Assembly (NCBI RefSeq): GCF_004307995.1
Contig: NZ_SIRE01000039.1
Span: 1-64,000 of the forward strand
Source of the DNA: Paenibacillus thalictri
GTDB taxonomy: Bacteria > Bacillota > Bacilli > Paenibacillales > NBRC-103111
Length of the DNA stretch: 64,000 bases
Direction: 5' to 3'
Part shown: positions 1 to 9,572 of the stretch, piece by piece
How positions within the stretch are numbered: position 1 is the first letter of the stretch
Layout: every line of letters begins with the position of its first letter
The notes under the pieces: model-generated
Told to the model about the DNA's origin: nothing
Databases searched by the model: none
What the model saw: the letters and a program-made list of their open reading frames with translations, nothing else
Translations under genes and position numbers: made by a program

Positions 1-117
1 AACCACAGATATCAATGGGGATTAAAAAAGATGACCCCTGTTCAATACAGGAATCACCTATTGTCCGCTTCTTAAATACTCAACATTACTCTTTTTTTTA
101 AGTGTCCTTGACATGGG

Positions 118-158
118 GGCCAGTTTAGATTTTTCTATCTTCTGAATGGCCTTTTTTT
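118..158 (+). terminator. Rho-independent terminator of an off-window gene
   Basis: GGCCA at 118-122 pairs with TGGCC at 147-151, with further pairing inside, and seven T residues follow. It points rightward, so it probably ends a plus-strand gene lying left of the window and converging on the sulfatase. The rest of bases 1-172 shows no gene. Confidence 0.6.
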
Positions 159-172
159 ATTATACACCTTGA

Positions 173-1450
173 TTAACCGCTTTGCGGTATTCTTCGGATC
201 GGTACCGCTCCGCTGAGCAACGGGTCCCCTGTAGCCTGCATCCAGTTCCCCAATTTCTGCTCCATTTGCAACTTCGTTTCCCGGTACTTGTCCTCATGCG
301 CAAGATTTACTTTTTCCATCGGGTCCAGGTATAAATCAAACAGCATTTCCTGCGGTTTTTCGCCATGGAAAAAGCCATGCTCCCCCACGAATGAACGGTA
401 CTCGCTTGCGTCTACGTTTGGCATTAAATACGCCGTCTCTCCGTAATTGCGGATGTACTTGTACCTCTCCGTTCTCACACAACGCATCGGCTCGTATTCC
501 ACATGATGGTTGATTTCCGCAAATACGGCCTCGCGGACGGAATCCGCCTTTTTCTCCAATATAGGCAGCAATGAGTGTCCTTGCAGCCAGTCCGGTTTGC
601 TTAATCCGGCTAATTCGCAAATGGTGGGAAACAGATCCATATGGGAGACCAGCGCGTCAACCGCTTCTCCTTTTCCATGCCGCTGCGGCGTGCGTATAAT
701 CAGCGAGACCCCGATACCGGTGTCAAACAAGCTGCATTTCATTCTCGGAAAAGGCAAGCCATGATCAGTTGTATAGATAACAAGCGTTTCGTCTTCGATG
801 TTGGCATCCTTGATTGCCTCAAGCACGATGCCAATACATTGGTCGGCGGCTTTCGCCGATGTCAAATACGCGGCCCATTGCTCGCGGTTTGCCCGATTGT
901 CATGGAAAAGCGGCGGCGGCATTAAATAAGCCGGATTGATTTCGGGATCGGCTTGCGGAAAATTCAAATGCGTATTAAACATTCCGAATGACAGGAAAAA
1001 AGGTTTGCTTTTTTTCTCCTGAATATACTCCGCTGCCGCTTTGGCATTATGAAGATCCCAGCCGACCGAATCAAAATCGAATACGCTCATATCAAAATCC
1101 GGATTTCCCAAAATGTTGTCATATCCGATCATTTCCGCCTCAGGCGCTTCGTGCTGAATACCGCTTAAGGCGGTGTTATATCCGTTCCGGCTCAAAAATG
1201 AAGCCAGATGCCGGCTGTAATCGTCCATCTGCGCTCCCCGATGCGCAAGCCCAAGCATGCCCGCGGAATGAGCGGCCATACCCGTCAGTAAGGCCGCCCT
1301 GCTCGGAGAACAGGTAGGTCCCGCGCAATAAGCATGTCTGAACAGAAGCCCCTCCCCGGCCAATTGCATAAGGTTCGGCGTAGGGACGGCAAATCCATAA
1401 GGCTGGATATAACGGCCCGTATCGTGGGTATGCAAATATACGATGTTCAT
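173..1450 (-). CDS. Sulfatase (alkaline-phosphatase superfamily)
   Basis: Predicted to hydrolyse sulfate esters or sulfamates on a carbohydrate. The start at 1450 follows a strong AAAGGAGG site; the frame extends upstream but without a better site. The protein begins MNIVYLHTHDTGRY, where metal ligands are usually found, and carries CSPSRAALLTG (C-x-P-x-R), whose Cys is normally converted to formylglycine. TTDHG and a late GLPFPR-containing segment also fit the family. About 425 aa, normal for type I sulfatases, with no signal peptide, so probably cytoplasmic. It lies 13 bp after a second sulfatase and downstream of a sugar ABC importer, which suggests desulfation of imported oligosaccharides. 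The substrate cannot be read from the sequence. No formylglycine-generating enzyme or anSME is visible in the window. Confidence 0.88.
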   Translation of the reverse strand: MNIVYLHTHDTGRYIQPYGFAVPTPNLMQLAGEGLLFRHAYCAGPTCSPSRAALLTGMAAHSAGMLGLAHRGAQMDDYSRHLASFLSRNGYNTALSGIQHEAPEAEMIGYDNILGNPDFDMSVFDFDSVGWDLHNAKAAAEYIQEKKSKPFFLSFGMFNTHLNFPQADPEINPAYLMPPPLFHDNRANREQWAAYLTSAKAADQCIGIVLEAIKDANIEDETLVIYTTDHGLPFPRMKCSLFDTGIGVSLIIRTPQRHGKGEAVDALVSHMDLFPTICELAGLSKPDWLQGHSLLPILEKKADSVREAVFAEINHHVEYEPMRCVRTERYKYIRNYGETAYLMPNVDASEYRSFVGEHGFFHGEKPQEMLFDLYLDPMEKVNLAHEDKYRETKLQMEQKLGNWMQATGDPLLSGAVPIRRIPQSG

Positions 1451-1463
1451 GGGAAACCTCCTT

Positions 1464-2978
1464 TTACAAACGGGCTTGCAGCCCAAGACGGGCAAATTGC
1501 TCCTCTGGCGCATCATGCCGATGCATGCAGCTTATCAACTTGTATATCATTTGCTTCTCCGCATCTTCATCAAACAGTTGATTGTTTTGACAAGGATCTG
1601 CGGAAAGATCAAAAAGCCGGTGTGCTTTAATCAAATCGCCGGTGTGCAGGAACGATTGCGTCCGGTCGTTCGTGCGGATGACATGGCCGGGAATCCGGTA
1701 AACGGGATATTCCGTCCACGATAAAAACGCCCCCGCTTCAATCGCCTTCAAATCTTCGATATGGGAAGGGCCTAAGGCGTGTCCGAGCGTTGTCGGCATC
1801 GCGGTGTATACGTGCAAAGGCCGATTGTCCGCTTCGCCGGCGGATCGGAAATAAACCCACTGCCCATCGGTAATGTTAACGTTTTTACCGAAATATCCGT
1901 AAATTAGCTCATCCCGCAGCTTGTCGGATTGTCCATTGATCAGCGGCAGCAGCGACTTGCCGTGCAATCGGTTCCGGCACGACCGCTGCGGGTCGATGCC
2001 AAAGCTTTCAAGCAGTGTCGGATACAGATCGACCGACTGGGTTAACGCCTGAATGCGTGTTCCCGCATGCGCGCCTCCGGGTAAATGCACAGTCAGCGGC
2101 AACCGTGCGATTTCATTATACACCGGCATATAATTTTTGGCGAAAAAGGAATGCTCTCCCAGCAAGTACCCGTGGTCCGAGGTGAAGATCACCGTCGTAT
2201 CTTCCCACAAGTTATGGCGGTCCAGCACATCAAGCAGCTTGCCTACCCAATGATCCGCCATTTCCAGCAGGGCCGAATATCTGCTGCGTATATGAGCCAG
2301 CGCCTGATCGGGCACATCGACAACCCCGTATTCCGGCCACATATACTCGGGCCCGCTGTACGAATGCAAAATCGGATGCAACCGTTCCTGCGGCAAATCA
2401 AACGGCTCGTGAGGATCAAACGCTTCGGCCCACAACAAGAAACGATCCTCGTCTTTGTTGGACTCCAGCCATTCGGCCGCTTGCTTTAATGTTTTTGGAG
2501 AAGGGAAATCTGCCTCGCTGTGAAAGGCCGTTCGGTTCAACTCATACTGCGGGTGGCGCTTCCCAATGAAAGCGGCCGCACTCTCCGGCCTGCTCACCTT
2601 GGATACCCACGGATCAAGCTCTTGCCCTCTTACGAAAGCATACGTATCGAACTGCTGCACATAATTTTCTCCGCCGGTTCGGAAATAATGGTAATGGTCC
2701 GTAACCATATGCGAATAAACGCCATGTTCCCTAAGCGCTTCGCCTAACGAATGATCAAACGGCTCCATCGGTCCCCAGTTTCGTTCAAGAAAATTCAGCC
2801 GTCCCGTAAACAAGTCCCTGCGCGCAGGCATGCAAGGCAGCGAACCTGCCCAATGATTGTCGAAAATAACCGACTTTTTCGCCAGCCTGTCTATATTGGG
2901 GGTATGCGCCAGCGCCTGTCCGTACAATCCGAGAAAGTGCCTGTTCACCGAATCCAATAAAATGACAATTGCCTTCAT
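1464..2978 (-). CDS. Sulfatase (second paralogue)
   Basis: A 504-aa sulfatase. The N-terminus MKAIVILLDSVNRHFLGLYG supplies the usual metal-binding Asp, followed by the active-site signature CMPARRDLFTGR (C-x-P-x-R), and FTSDHGYLLGEH is the second metal motif. No signal peptide is visible, so desulfation is probably intracellular. It is translationally close to the first sulfatase and begins 25 bp after the permease gene, so all are likely one transcript. It differs clearly from the downstream sulfatase, which suggests the two remove sulfates at different positions or linkages of the same imported glycan. That division of labour is inference. Confidence 0.88.
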   Translation of the reverse strand: MKAIVILLDSVNRHFLGLYGQALAHTPNIDRLAKKSVIFDNHWAGSLPCMPARRDLFTGRLNFLERNWGPMEPFDHSLGEALREHGVYSHMVTDHYHYFRTGGENYVQQFDTYAFVRGQELDPWVSKVSRPESAAAFIGKRHPQYELNRTAFHSEADFPSPKTLKQAAEWLESNKDEDRFLLWAEAFDPHEPFDLPQERLHPILHSYSGPEYMWPEYGVVDVPDQALAHIRSRYSALLEMADHWVGKLLDVLDRHNLWEDTTVIFTSDHGYLLGEHSFFAKNYMPVYNEIARLPLTVHLPGGAHAGTRIQALTQSVDLYPTLLESFGIDPQRSCRNRLHGKSLLPLINGQSDKLRDELIYGYFGKNVNITDGQWVYFRSAGEADNRPLHVYTAMPTTLGHALGPSHIEDLKAIEAGAFLSWTEYPVYRIPGHVIRTNDRTQSFLHTGDLIKAHRLFDLSADPCQNNQLFDEDAEKQMIYKLISCMHRHDAPEEQFARLGLQARL

Positions 2979-3003
2979 GCTTCACCTCGCGGTTGTAGTA
3001 GCT

Positions 3004-3867
3004 CTATCCTTTAATTCCCGATGTAACGATGCCTTCGATAAAATGCTTCTGGGCAAACAGGAACACGATCATAAGCGGAAGCACGATCAGCGTTGTCGCC
3101 GCCATCAGAAAGTTCCACTGCACCTGGGTTTCGTCGCGGAACAAGGTCAAAGCGAGCTGCACCGTTCTCATCGTTTCGCTGTTTGTTACAATCAGCGGCC
3201 AGGTGTATTCATTCCATGATTGGGTGGCCTTAAGCGCAACCAGCGTAGCAAAGATCGGTTTGCTGAGCGGCACATAAATATGCCAATACGTCTTCACCGC
3301 GGTCAAACCGTCCATTTTTGCCGCATCGTCCAAATCTTTAGGGAAGTTCAAATAAAACTGGCGGAACAGAAACACCCCGAACGATCCGGCCACATAAGGC
3401 GCGATCAGCCCCATGTAGGAGTTGATCCAGCCTAACCCGCCTTCTCCCAGCCAATCGTTCCCTCCCGCTAACGGCACATGCTTCAGGATCAGAAACACGG
3501 GAATCATCGTCACTTGCGGGGGAATCATCAGACCGATCAGCGAGATCAGAAACAACAGGTCCCTTCCCTTAAAATGAAGTCTGGCAAAGCTGTAGCCGGC
3601 TATCGAGTTGATCAGCAAGCTGACGATAACCGTAATGGCCGTCACAAAAAACGAATTAAAAAAGTACCGGCTCCAATCTCCCCGCTGCATCGCCTGAACA
3701 TAATTGGTCAAGGAGATGTGTTCCGGAATGAAAATGAATTGGGACGCTTGTATTTCTCCCATCGTTTTCAAAGAAGTAAGCACCATCAGCCCGAATGGAA
3801 CAAGCATGACCAGCGATAAAATGAACATCAGCGCCGACAAGGGGATGCGATATTTGGTACGTTCCAT
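3004..3867 (-). CDS. Carbohydrate ABC transporter permease, MalG type
   Basis: Inner permease of a CUT1 sugar importer, about 287 aa with six predicted membrane helices. The cytoplasmic coupling loop (EAA-like motif) reads DDAAKMDGLTAVKTYWHIYV, which contacts the ATPase in this family. The ATG at 3867 is chosen because GGAAGGAG lies 5 nt upstream; a GTG at 3882 has no separate site. It ends 25 bp before the sulfatase and follows the MalF-type permease. No ATP-binding subunit is encoded here; Bacilli often use a shared MsmX-type ATPase encoded elsewhere, and that is the likely explanation. Confidence 0.9.
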   Translation of the reverse strand: MERTKYRIPLSALMFILSLVMLVPFGLMVLTSLKTMGEIQASQFIFIPEHISLTNYVQAMQRGDWSRYFFNSFFVTAITVIVSLLINSIAGYSFARLHFKGRDLLFLISLIGLMIPPQVTMIPVFLILKHVPLAGGNDWLGEGGLGWINSYMGLIAPYVAGSFGVFLFRQFYLNFPKDLDDAAKMDGLTAVKTYWHIYVPLSKPIFATLVALKATQSWNEYTWPLIVTNSETMRTVQLALTLFRDETQVQWNFLMAATTLIVLPLMIVFLFAQKHFIEGIVTSGIKG

Positions 3868-3894
3868 GGCGACTCCTTCCACTCTTCACATAAA

Positions 3895-4809
3895 TTATTC
3901 ATGGTTGTTGTTGCCGTATTTGAAATTGGCGATCGTAATAATCGCGATAATCGCCAGCAAAATCATGGAAAGCGCAGCGGCGTACCCCATCTGAAAGTCG
4001 TTGAACGCCCGATTGTATATTTGGTGCACCAGGGTGGTCGTCGAATTCATCGGCCCGCCGCCCGTCAGAATCTGAATTTGCTCAAATACGTTAAAGTTAT
4101 TGATCAACCCCGTGATGAACAGGAAAAACGTAACCGGAGCCAGCATCGGCAGCGTGATCGCAAAAAATTGCCGGGACGGACCGGCTCCGTCTACGGAAGC
4201 CGCTTCGTACAAATCTCTTGGTATGCTTTGCAGCCCGGCTAAATAAATGACCATGTTGTACCCCGCGAATTTCCATACGCTCATCAAAATGACGGACGGC
4301 ATCGCCCACGACTCGTCGAAAAGCCACTGAATATTTTGGAGGCCAAGCGCATTCAGAAACAAATTGGCCAGTCCATGGGACGGCTCATAAATCCACAGCC
4401 AGATCATCGATACCGCGACCATGGATGTAATATGCGGCATAAAAAAGCCCATACGCAAAAAAGAAAGACCCGGCAGCTTGCGGTTTAATACAAGAGCCAG
4501 CGCTAATCCGAGTCCCATCGTAAACAACAAGGTGAAGAAAGTATAGACAAACGTATTTTTCAAAGCGATATGGAAAAAAGTATCCGAAATCAAAACCCGA
4601 TAATTTTTCAAGCCTACCCAATCCGCATTGGTCAAATCGTAGTTGGTAAAACTTAAATACAAATTAACGATAATGGGGATCAAAACAAACACGAGCAAGA
4701 AAAGATAAAAGGGGGCGATCAGCACATAGCCGACCCTGTCTTCCGCCAATCTGACCGCCCTTTTTTTCCGGCCCGCCGCTAATTTGGTTTCCGCTGTATA
4801 TCCAGTCAT
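3895..4809 (-). CDS. Carbohydrate ABC transporter permease, MalF/UgpA type
   Basis: Partner permease of the importer, 304 aa with six membrane helices. A basic N-terminal tail precedes the first helix (GYVLIAPFYLFLLVFVLIPI). The coupling loop EAASVDGAGPSRQFFAITLP is a good EAA motif. The ATG at 4809 has AAGGAGGT 9 nt upstream. It is 27 bp from the MalG-type gene and 21 bp after the binding-protein gene. The context (two sulfatases, extracellular binding protein) points to sulfated oligosaccharide uptake, but substrate specificity cannot be read from the permeases. Confidence 0.9.
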   Translation of the reverse strand: MTGYTAETKLAAGRKKRAVRLAEDRVGYVLIAPFYLFLLVFVLIPIIVNLYLSFTNYDLTNADWVGLKNYRVLISDTFFHIALKNTFVYTFFTLLFTMGLGLALALVLNRKLPGLSFLRMGFFMPHITSMVAVSMIWLWIYEPSHGLANLFLNALGLQNIQWLFDESWAMPSVILMSVWKFAGYNMVIYLAGLQSIPRDLYEAASVDGAGPSRQFFAITLPMLAPVTFFLFITGLINNFNVFEQIQILTGGGPMNSTTTLVHQIYNRAFNDFQMGYAAALSMILLAIIAIITIANFKYGNNNHE

Positions 4810-4830
4810 GGGGCCAGTACCTCCTTACGG

Positions 4831-6144
4831 CTACTTCGTTAACGTCTTGATCTCTTTCTCCAGATTATCCTGGGCGTCTTTTAATGCTTGCGCCGCCGAC
4901 TTCTTACCGCTCAACGCTTCTTCGTATGCCAAATGAATGTATTTGTCGTATAAGGAAGTCCAAGGAATAATCGGTTTGCCCTTGCCGCTTTTGACATAAT
5001 CCAGAAGAACTCCGTTGAACTTCGGATCTTCATCCATGAACTGCTGTTCCATCGATTTTCTTAAAACCGGTATTTTCAAATCTTTGTAACGTTTCCACAT
5101 CTGCTCTTTGGACATCATAAATTGGATAAATTCCCACGACTCGTCTTTATGTTTGCTGTTCGCTCCAATCGTGAACAGGCGATATCCGTTAAAGGCAACT
5201 TTATTTTCGCGCTTCAGCACCGGAACAAAACCCAGATTATCCTTGAGCTCCGGATTGTTATTCAGCAAGTTGCTGATCATCGTCGTTTGCAGGAAAGACA
5301 TCGCCGATTTTCCGCTAATGAAAGGGAACGTGTCTTTCTTCTGGTAATCGAAAGGAGTATTGACCTTTTTGTTCGCAAGGCCAACAAGAAAATCAAGCGC
5401 TTCCGCCGATTTCGCATCGCTGAATGCTGGAGCTTCCTTTTCCTCGTCAATGACTTTTGATCCGTTTTGCCGCATGAAAGGTTCAAAAAATACGCTGGCG
5501 CTGGTTCCCGGAATATCGAAGCCCGCACGGGTTACGTTGCCGTTGGCATCGCGTTTGGTCAGTTTTTCGGCGTACTGCGCAAGTTCTTCCCAAGTGGCCG
5601 GCGGTTTCTCCGGATCAAGTCCCGCCTCCTTGAAGTAATCTTTTCTGTAAGTCAATATTTCCGGAGCGGGGTAAAAGCCGAGTCCAAACGTCTTATCTTT
5701 CACCTTGCCAATCGATAAGGCGCTTTCAAACATATCGTCTTTTTCGTCCCATTTCTTGATGTAATCGTCTAACGGAGCGAACTCGCCTTTTGTTCCCCGT
5801 GTTCCCATAAAAATCAAATAAGCGGAAAGCACGTCCGGGAACGTGCCGCTCAGCTTGGCGGCGTTCAGCTTTGTATCCACATCCGCCGAGTTTGCCGGGA
5901 GCACGGTTGTTTCAATCTTAATATTCGGGTGCAATTTCTCGAATTCTTTCGCCACATTGGTAAAGTACTCATCGTTGACTTTATCCGCCCCCGGAAACCA
6001 AAACGTTAGCGTTACCGGCGCTTTCTCCGTAGGCTTTTCGCCGGAATTCGGCTGTGCGGATTCGGACGGTTTGGCGCAACCGGCCAGCACGCCGGCCAGC
6101 AAACCTGTCGCCACTACAGTGGAAATTATTTTTGTTTTATACAT
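4831..6144 (-). CDS. Sugar ABC transporter substrate-binding lipoprotein
   Basis: Extracellular solute-binding protein family 1, about 437 aa. The start at 6144 follows an AGGGGG site and gives a clean lipoprotein signal, MYKTKIISTVVATGLLAGVL then AGC, with the lipidated Cys of the lipobox. The frame upstream of this start looks non-coding. The mature region has the family pattern VTLTFWFPG near the N-terminus, PPATWEEL and FPFISGKSAMSF. It leads the transport operon: binding protein, two permeases, two sulfatases. Regulation is probably by the adjacent YesN/YesM-like pair, by analogy with B. subtilis yes loci. Confidence 0.92.
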   Translation of the reverse strand: MYKTKIISTVVATGLLAGVLAGCAKPSESAQPNSGEKPTEKAPVTLTFWFPGADKVNDEYFTNVAKEFEKLHPNIKIETTVLPANSADVDTKLNAAKLSGTFPDVLSAYLIFMGTRGTKGEFAPLDDYIKKWDEKDDMFESALSIGKVKDKTFGLGFYPAPEILTYRKDYFKEAGLDPEKPPATWEELAQYAEKLTKRDANGNVTRAGFDIPGTSASVFFEPFMRQNGSKVIDEEKEAPAFSDAKSAEALDFLVGLANKKVNTPFDYQKKDTFPFISGKSAMSFLQTTMISNLLNNNPELKDNLGFVPVLKRENKVAFNGYRLFTIGANSKHKDESWEFIQFMMSKEQMWKRYKDLKIPVLRKSMEQQFMDEDPKFNGVLLDYVKSGKGKPIIPWTSLYDKYIHLAYEEALSGKKSAAQALKDAQDNLEKEIKTLTK

Positions 6145-6313
6145 TTTGAATCCCCCTATCAAAAATGTAAAAATCGCAACCGTTTTCATAGATAATTGTA
6201 ATAAACGATCGATATCCGGTACATTCATTCCGTTCAGGATTATTATTCATCCATTTATGATTTACAGAGCCGGCTTTATATTTATTTGGATTACTGTCAC
6301 AATATTTGGATTC

Positions 6314-6344
6314 AACGAAAGAAGCCGCTGTCACGACAACGGCT
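6314..6344 (-). terminator. Terminator after the response regulator gene
   Basis: A hairpin with arms AGCCG...CGGCT (6323-6344) lies just after the stop of the response regulator and is followed in the minus direction by a pyrimidine-rich TTCTTTC tract. The gap 6145-6354 otherwise probably holds the promoter of the binding-protein operon, but no clear -35/-10 pair was assigned. Confidence 0.45.
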
Positions 6345-6354
6345 CTCCCGAAAT

Positions 6355-7527
6355 TCAATCTATGAGTTCTTTCGCATAATCGCTTGGCGAAACGCCCATC
6401 CACCGTTTGAAAAGCTGACTGAAATAACTTACATTATCGATCCCGACGGCAAAACATACCTCGTTGACCGGTTCGTTGCGCCTTAAGCGCTGCTTCGCTT
6501 GATCAAGTCTGATTCGGGTAACATAGCTTTGGAAATTTTCCCCGACCTGCTGCTTGAATAGCTGGCTTAAATAACTTTTATTCATATGATACCTGCGCGC
6601 AACATCGCTTAACGAAAGCTCCGGCTGCGCATAGTTCTCATGCAAATAAGCAACAACCAATTTAATGGTCGGACTGTATTTATTCATCGGATATACATTA
6701 GCTGCAAGAAATTGATGAATCGCCGAAAACATTGCTTTAAACGAATCCATACAGGTGTCAAACGTAAAAGCGGATTCGATTTGCCGAAACAATGCAACCT
6801 TGTCCCTTTGCAATTCATGAGGATTCACTCCTGATTCATCCAGCTTGTGAATAATCATATAACCTAGCTCTACCAAGCTTTTTTTCAGCCCATACGGTTC
6901 CGGGGGCCGGCCATTTTCAATTTGCTCGACGACTGCGCCGCAAATGCCGCGGTACAATCCGTCCAAATCGCCGCCTTCGATGTAGGGACGAATTTCTTTC
7001 CACAGCCACCTGTCGGTCGACAGCGTTCGGGTCTCCTGCCCTTCGGACAAAAGCTCTTTATAGCGGCTTATGTTGTCGGGGTAAAACAGATCGCTGCGCT
7101 CTGCAGCTTGTCCCTTCTCCGGTGTCAGCGGCCTGCGGTGAACCGGGTTTCCGCCGGGTTGGCCGGTCACTTTGCCCAAGGCGCACAACACTTCGTCAAA
7201 ACTCATACTCGCCTTCAGAATGTAATCGGCAGCCCCTAATTGAAGCGATTCTTTGACATAAGGAAAATCGCTGTAACTGCTGAGCACGATCACTTCAATA
7301 TGCGGATAAGCCGATTTGATGATCTGAATCAGCTCGATTCCGTCCATGCCGGGCATCTTAATATCGGTCACGACAACATCGGGCCGTAGCGTTTCGATTA
7401 ACTGCAGCGCTTCCTCGCCGTTACCCGCTTCCCCTGCGATACAATAGCCATGTTCCGGCCAATCCGTCATGTGAATAAAGCCTTTTCTCAGAAGTTTCTC
7501 GTCATCGACGATGAGCAGTTTGATCAA
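6355..7527 (-). CDS. YesN-like response regulator, receiver plus AraC HTH
   Basis: A DNA-binding response regulator of 390 aa. Residues 1-120 form a receiver domain: acidic pair DDE at 8-10, phosphoacceptor Asp about 55 in VVVTDIKMPGMDG, and conserved Lys in ADYILK. The C-terminal ~100 residues are a double helix-turn-helix AraC domain (YHMNKSYLSQLFKQQ and IDNVSYFSQLFKRWMG). The start codon is TTG at 7527 with GGGAGG 8-9 nt upstream. It is 18 bp downstream of the YesM-like kinase gene, its expected partner. It probably activates the adjacent sugar importer/sulfatase operon in response to a carbohydrate sensed outside the cell. Confidence 0.92.
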   Translation of the reverse strand: MIKLLIVDDEKLLRKGFIHMTDWPEHGYCIAGEAGNGEEALQLIETLRPDVVVTDIKMPGMDGIELIQIIKSAYPHIEVIVLSSYSDFPYVKESLQLGAADYILKASMSFDEVLCALGKVTGQPGGNPVHRRPLTPEKGQAAERSDLFYPDNISRYKELLSEGQETRTLSTDRWLWKEIRPYIEGGDLDGLYRGICGAVVEQIENGRPPEPYGLKKSLVELGYMIIHKLDESGVNPHELQRDKVALFRQIESAFTFDTCMDSFKAMFSAIHQFLAANVYPMNKYSPTIKLVVAYLHENYAQPELSLSDVARRYHMNKSYLSQLFKQQVGENFQSYVTRIRLDQAKQRLRRNEPVNEVCFAVGIDNVSYFSQLFKRWMGVSPSDYAKELID

Positions 7528-7545
7528 CGATGGCCCCTCCCTTTA

Positions 7546-9345
7546 TTACTCGAGAACTCGTTTGGGAACGATTAAGGTCACGGTCGTTCCTTGCCGCGGA
7601 GTCGAATGGACAGTAAGCCCGTAGCGGCTGCCGTAATTCATTTGCAGCCGTTCGTGCACATTTTTCATACCGATCCCGCTAAACCGGTGTTTTGGTTTTT
7701 GCGCGTCCTCCGCTTTCCATTCGCCCGATTGTGCCATATTCATACCGATGCCGTTATCCGAAATTTCAATCCGCACATCGTCCAAATAAACGGCAGCATA
7801 TAACGAGATGACCGCCTCTTCTTCTTCGGGCTTCCGTTCGATACCGTGAAAGATCGCATTTTCGACGATCGGCTGCAGCAGAAGCTTCGGCAGCCCGCAG
7901 GACCATATGTCCTCATCCACATAGGTTCGTAACGTAATTTTTCTGGATAAGCGGATTTCTTGAATATACACATAATGCTTAAGACAGACATACTCGTCCC
8001 GCAGCGTGATTTCGTCTTCGCTGCGCTGAACCGTCATTTGCAGCAATTGAACGAGCGCGTTAATGGTAGGTTCAATAAACTCCGTTTTGCCTACCCAAAC
8101 AAGACACTTAATCGAATTTAACGTATTGTATAAAAAATGCGGATTAATTTGCGCCTGTAAAGCGTTCCATTCCGCCGCCCGTTTGCCTTCCTGATAACGT
8201 ACCAATTCATAGATGGTATGCTCCAGCTTCATCACCATCTGCTCATATTCCGTAGTTAATATAACAAGCTCGTTGACTTCGCGAAGCTCCTTGTTATCTT
8301 GAGCCGCTCCGCCGGTCAACCGGTAAGCTTGAATCCGCTGGTTTAATCTGACCAAAGGCATGGCAATTCTTCTGGATATCCAAATCGCCGCGGCGATGGA
8401 AACCACAACCAAACTCAAGGTCATCAATAAAATATTGCGGGAAAGACCCCTTACCTCTTTGAAAAGCGAATGGACGGATACCTGCATGACCATCGTCCAG
8501 CCCGGAGATTCGATATACTTGATCGAAGTCAGCGTATTTTCTCCGTATAAAGTGGAGATTCCAGCCGCTTCTTTACCAAACACCAGTTCGCTTACAATGC
8601 CGGGATCGGCCGGCTTGCCGACAAGCTCTCTGTTGCTATGAGTAACATACCGTCCTTCCCGGTCCAGGATGAAAAATGTCGCTTCTTGTCCGATGCTGTC
8701 CCGGTAAATGCGATACAGGCTGTCTTCCTTGACGCTTAGAACAAATATCCCGTATTCCCGGTTCGTAAATGGATTGTATAATAACTTCACCGCATTAAAC
8801 ACATTTGTCTGTTCTTGATTTTTTATATAACTTGCTTGCACGCCGCTCCACATGATCCGATCGGCAGCCGACCGGATGGCTTGTTCCTTTTGAAGCTGCA
8901 GCAGCCTGGCGGAGTTTCTTGTCTCGTCGATCTCATTTTGCGAATAAATCAGGCCGTTGCCGCCGATCAGGAAAGACTCAAATTGCATCCAATCAAAGGC
9001 AAGGGAAACCTGCATCGTGTTTTGCTCTACGACCGCCCTATCAAACAGCTTTTGGTAAGGGTCCGTATATTGTTTCAACAAATAAGGCTCCAGATTCGGA
9101 TTCAAATTGATCATATTTACGACTGCTGTGACCTGGTCCAGCAATGTATTTACGTTTCGGTCGATTTGGCTCATCGTTTGCCTGTTGGATTCGCTGATTT
9201 TGTTCATCAGCACTTCTTCTGATGCTTTGAAGGACATCCAACCTATCAATGCAACGGGCACGATGATAAGCCATACGTAAGAGGTGATCAGCTTTTTGAA
9301 CAGACTCCCCGCTGTAATGGCTTTCATTAATCTTTTCAACAGCAT
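7546..9345 (-). CDS. YesM-like sensor histidine kinase
   Basis: Membrane sensor kinase, about 599 aa from the ATG at 9345, chosen because AGAGG lies just upstream and the longer frame to 9447 adds an unlikely N-terminus. A first membrane helix (ITSYVWLIIVPVALIGWM), an extracellular sensing region of roughly 250 residues, and a second helix (NILLMTLSLVVVSIAAAIWI) are followed by a HAMP linker. The His_kinase (PF06580) region LQAQINPHFLYNTLNSIK carries the phosphorylated His. The HATPase domain has ENAIFHGIE (N box) and DNGIGM. It pairs with the YesN-like regulator. The signal is unknown; an extracellular oligosaccharide or sugar-loaded binding protein is plausible. Confidence 0.92.
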   Translation of the reverse strand: MLLKRLMKAITAGSLFKKLITSYVWLIIVPVALIGWMSFKASEEVLMNKISESNRQTMSQIDRNVNTLLDQVTAVVNMINLNPNLEPYLLKQYTDPYQKLFDRAVVEQNTMQVSLAFDWMQFESFLIGGNGLIYSQNEIDETRNSARLLQLQKEQAIRSAADRIMWSGVQASYIKNQEQTNVFNAVKLLYNPFTNREYGIFVLSVKEDSLYRIYRDSIGQEATFFILDREGRYVTHSNRELVGKPADPGIVSELVFGKEAAGISTLYGENTLTSIKYIESPGWTMVMQVSVHSLFKEVRGLSRNILLMTLSLVVVSIAAAIWISRRIAMPLVRLNQRIQAYRLTGGAAQDNKELREVNELVILTTEYEQMVMKLEHTIYELVRYQEGKRAAEWNALQAQINPHFLYNTLNSIKCLVWVGKTEFIEPTINALVQLLQMTVQRSEDEITLRDEYVCLKHYVYIQEIRLSRKITLRTYVDEDIWSCGLPKLLLQPIVENAIFHGIERKPEEEEAVISLYAAVYLDDVRIEISDNGIGMNMAQSGEWKAEDAQKPKHRFSGIGMKNVHERLQMNYGSRYGLTVHSTPRQGTTVTLIVPKRVLE

Positions 9346-9570
9346 GGACCACCTCTTAACAGCATTTTTGTTGCCCCGATACAGCTGCAATACCAATGTA
9401 TCCTTAATTGTCAGTTCGATCATAAACTCGAGCGGCTTATGTGTCAAAGCAAATAATTACCAGCGACATCCTTGCAAGTCCACTATGTCGACGGTATCGA
9501 ACCCGGCGATATTTGTACAACGCAATTACCCAGCCCGCTCCCTTGCACTTATTGGCCATTGACATGACTA
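9346..9570. other. Divergent intergenic region (kinase / T-box)
   Basis: About 225 bp between the minus-strand kinase start and the plus-strand T-box leader. It should hold the promoters of both, but no convincing -35/-10 pair was assigned by eye. No ORF with a ribosome binding site is seen. Confidence 0.4.
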
Positions 9571-9572
9571 GG

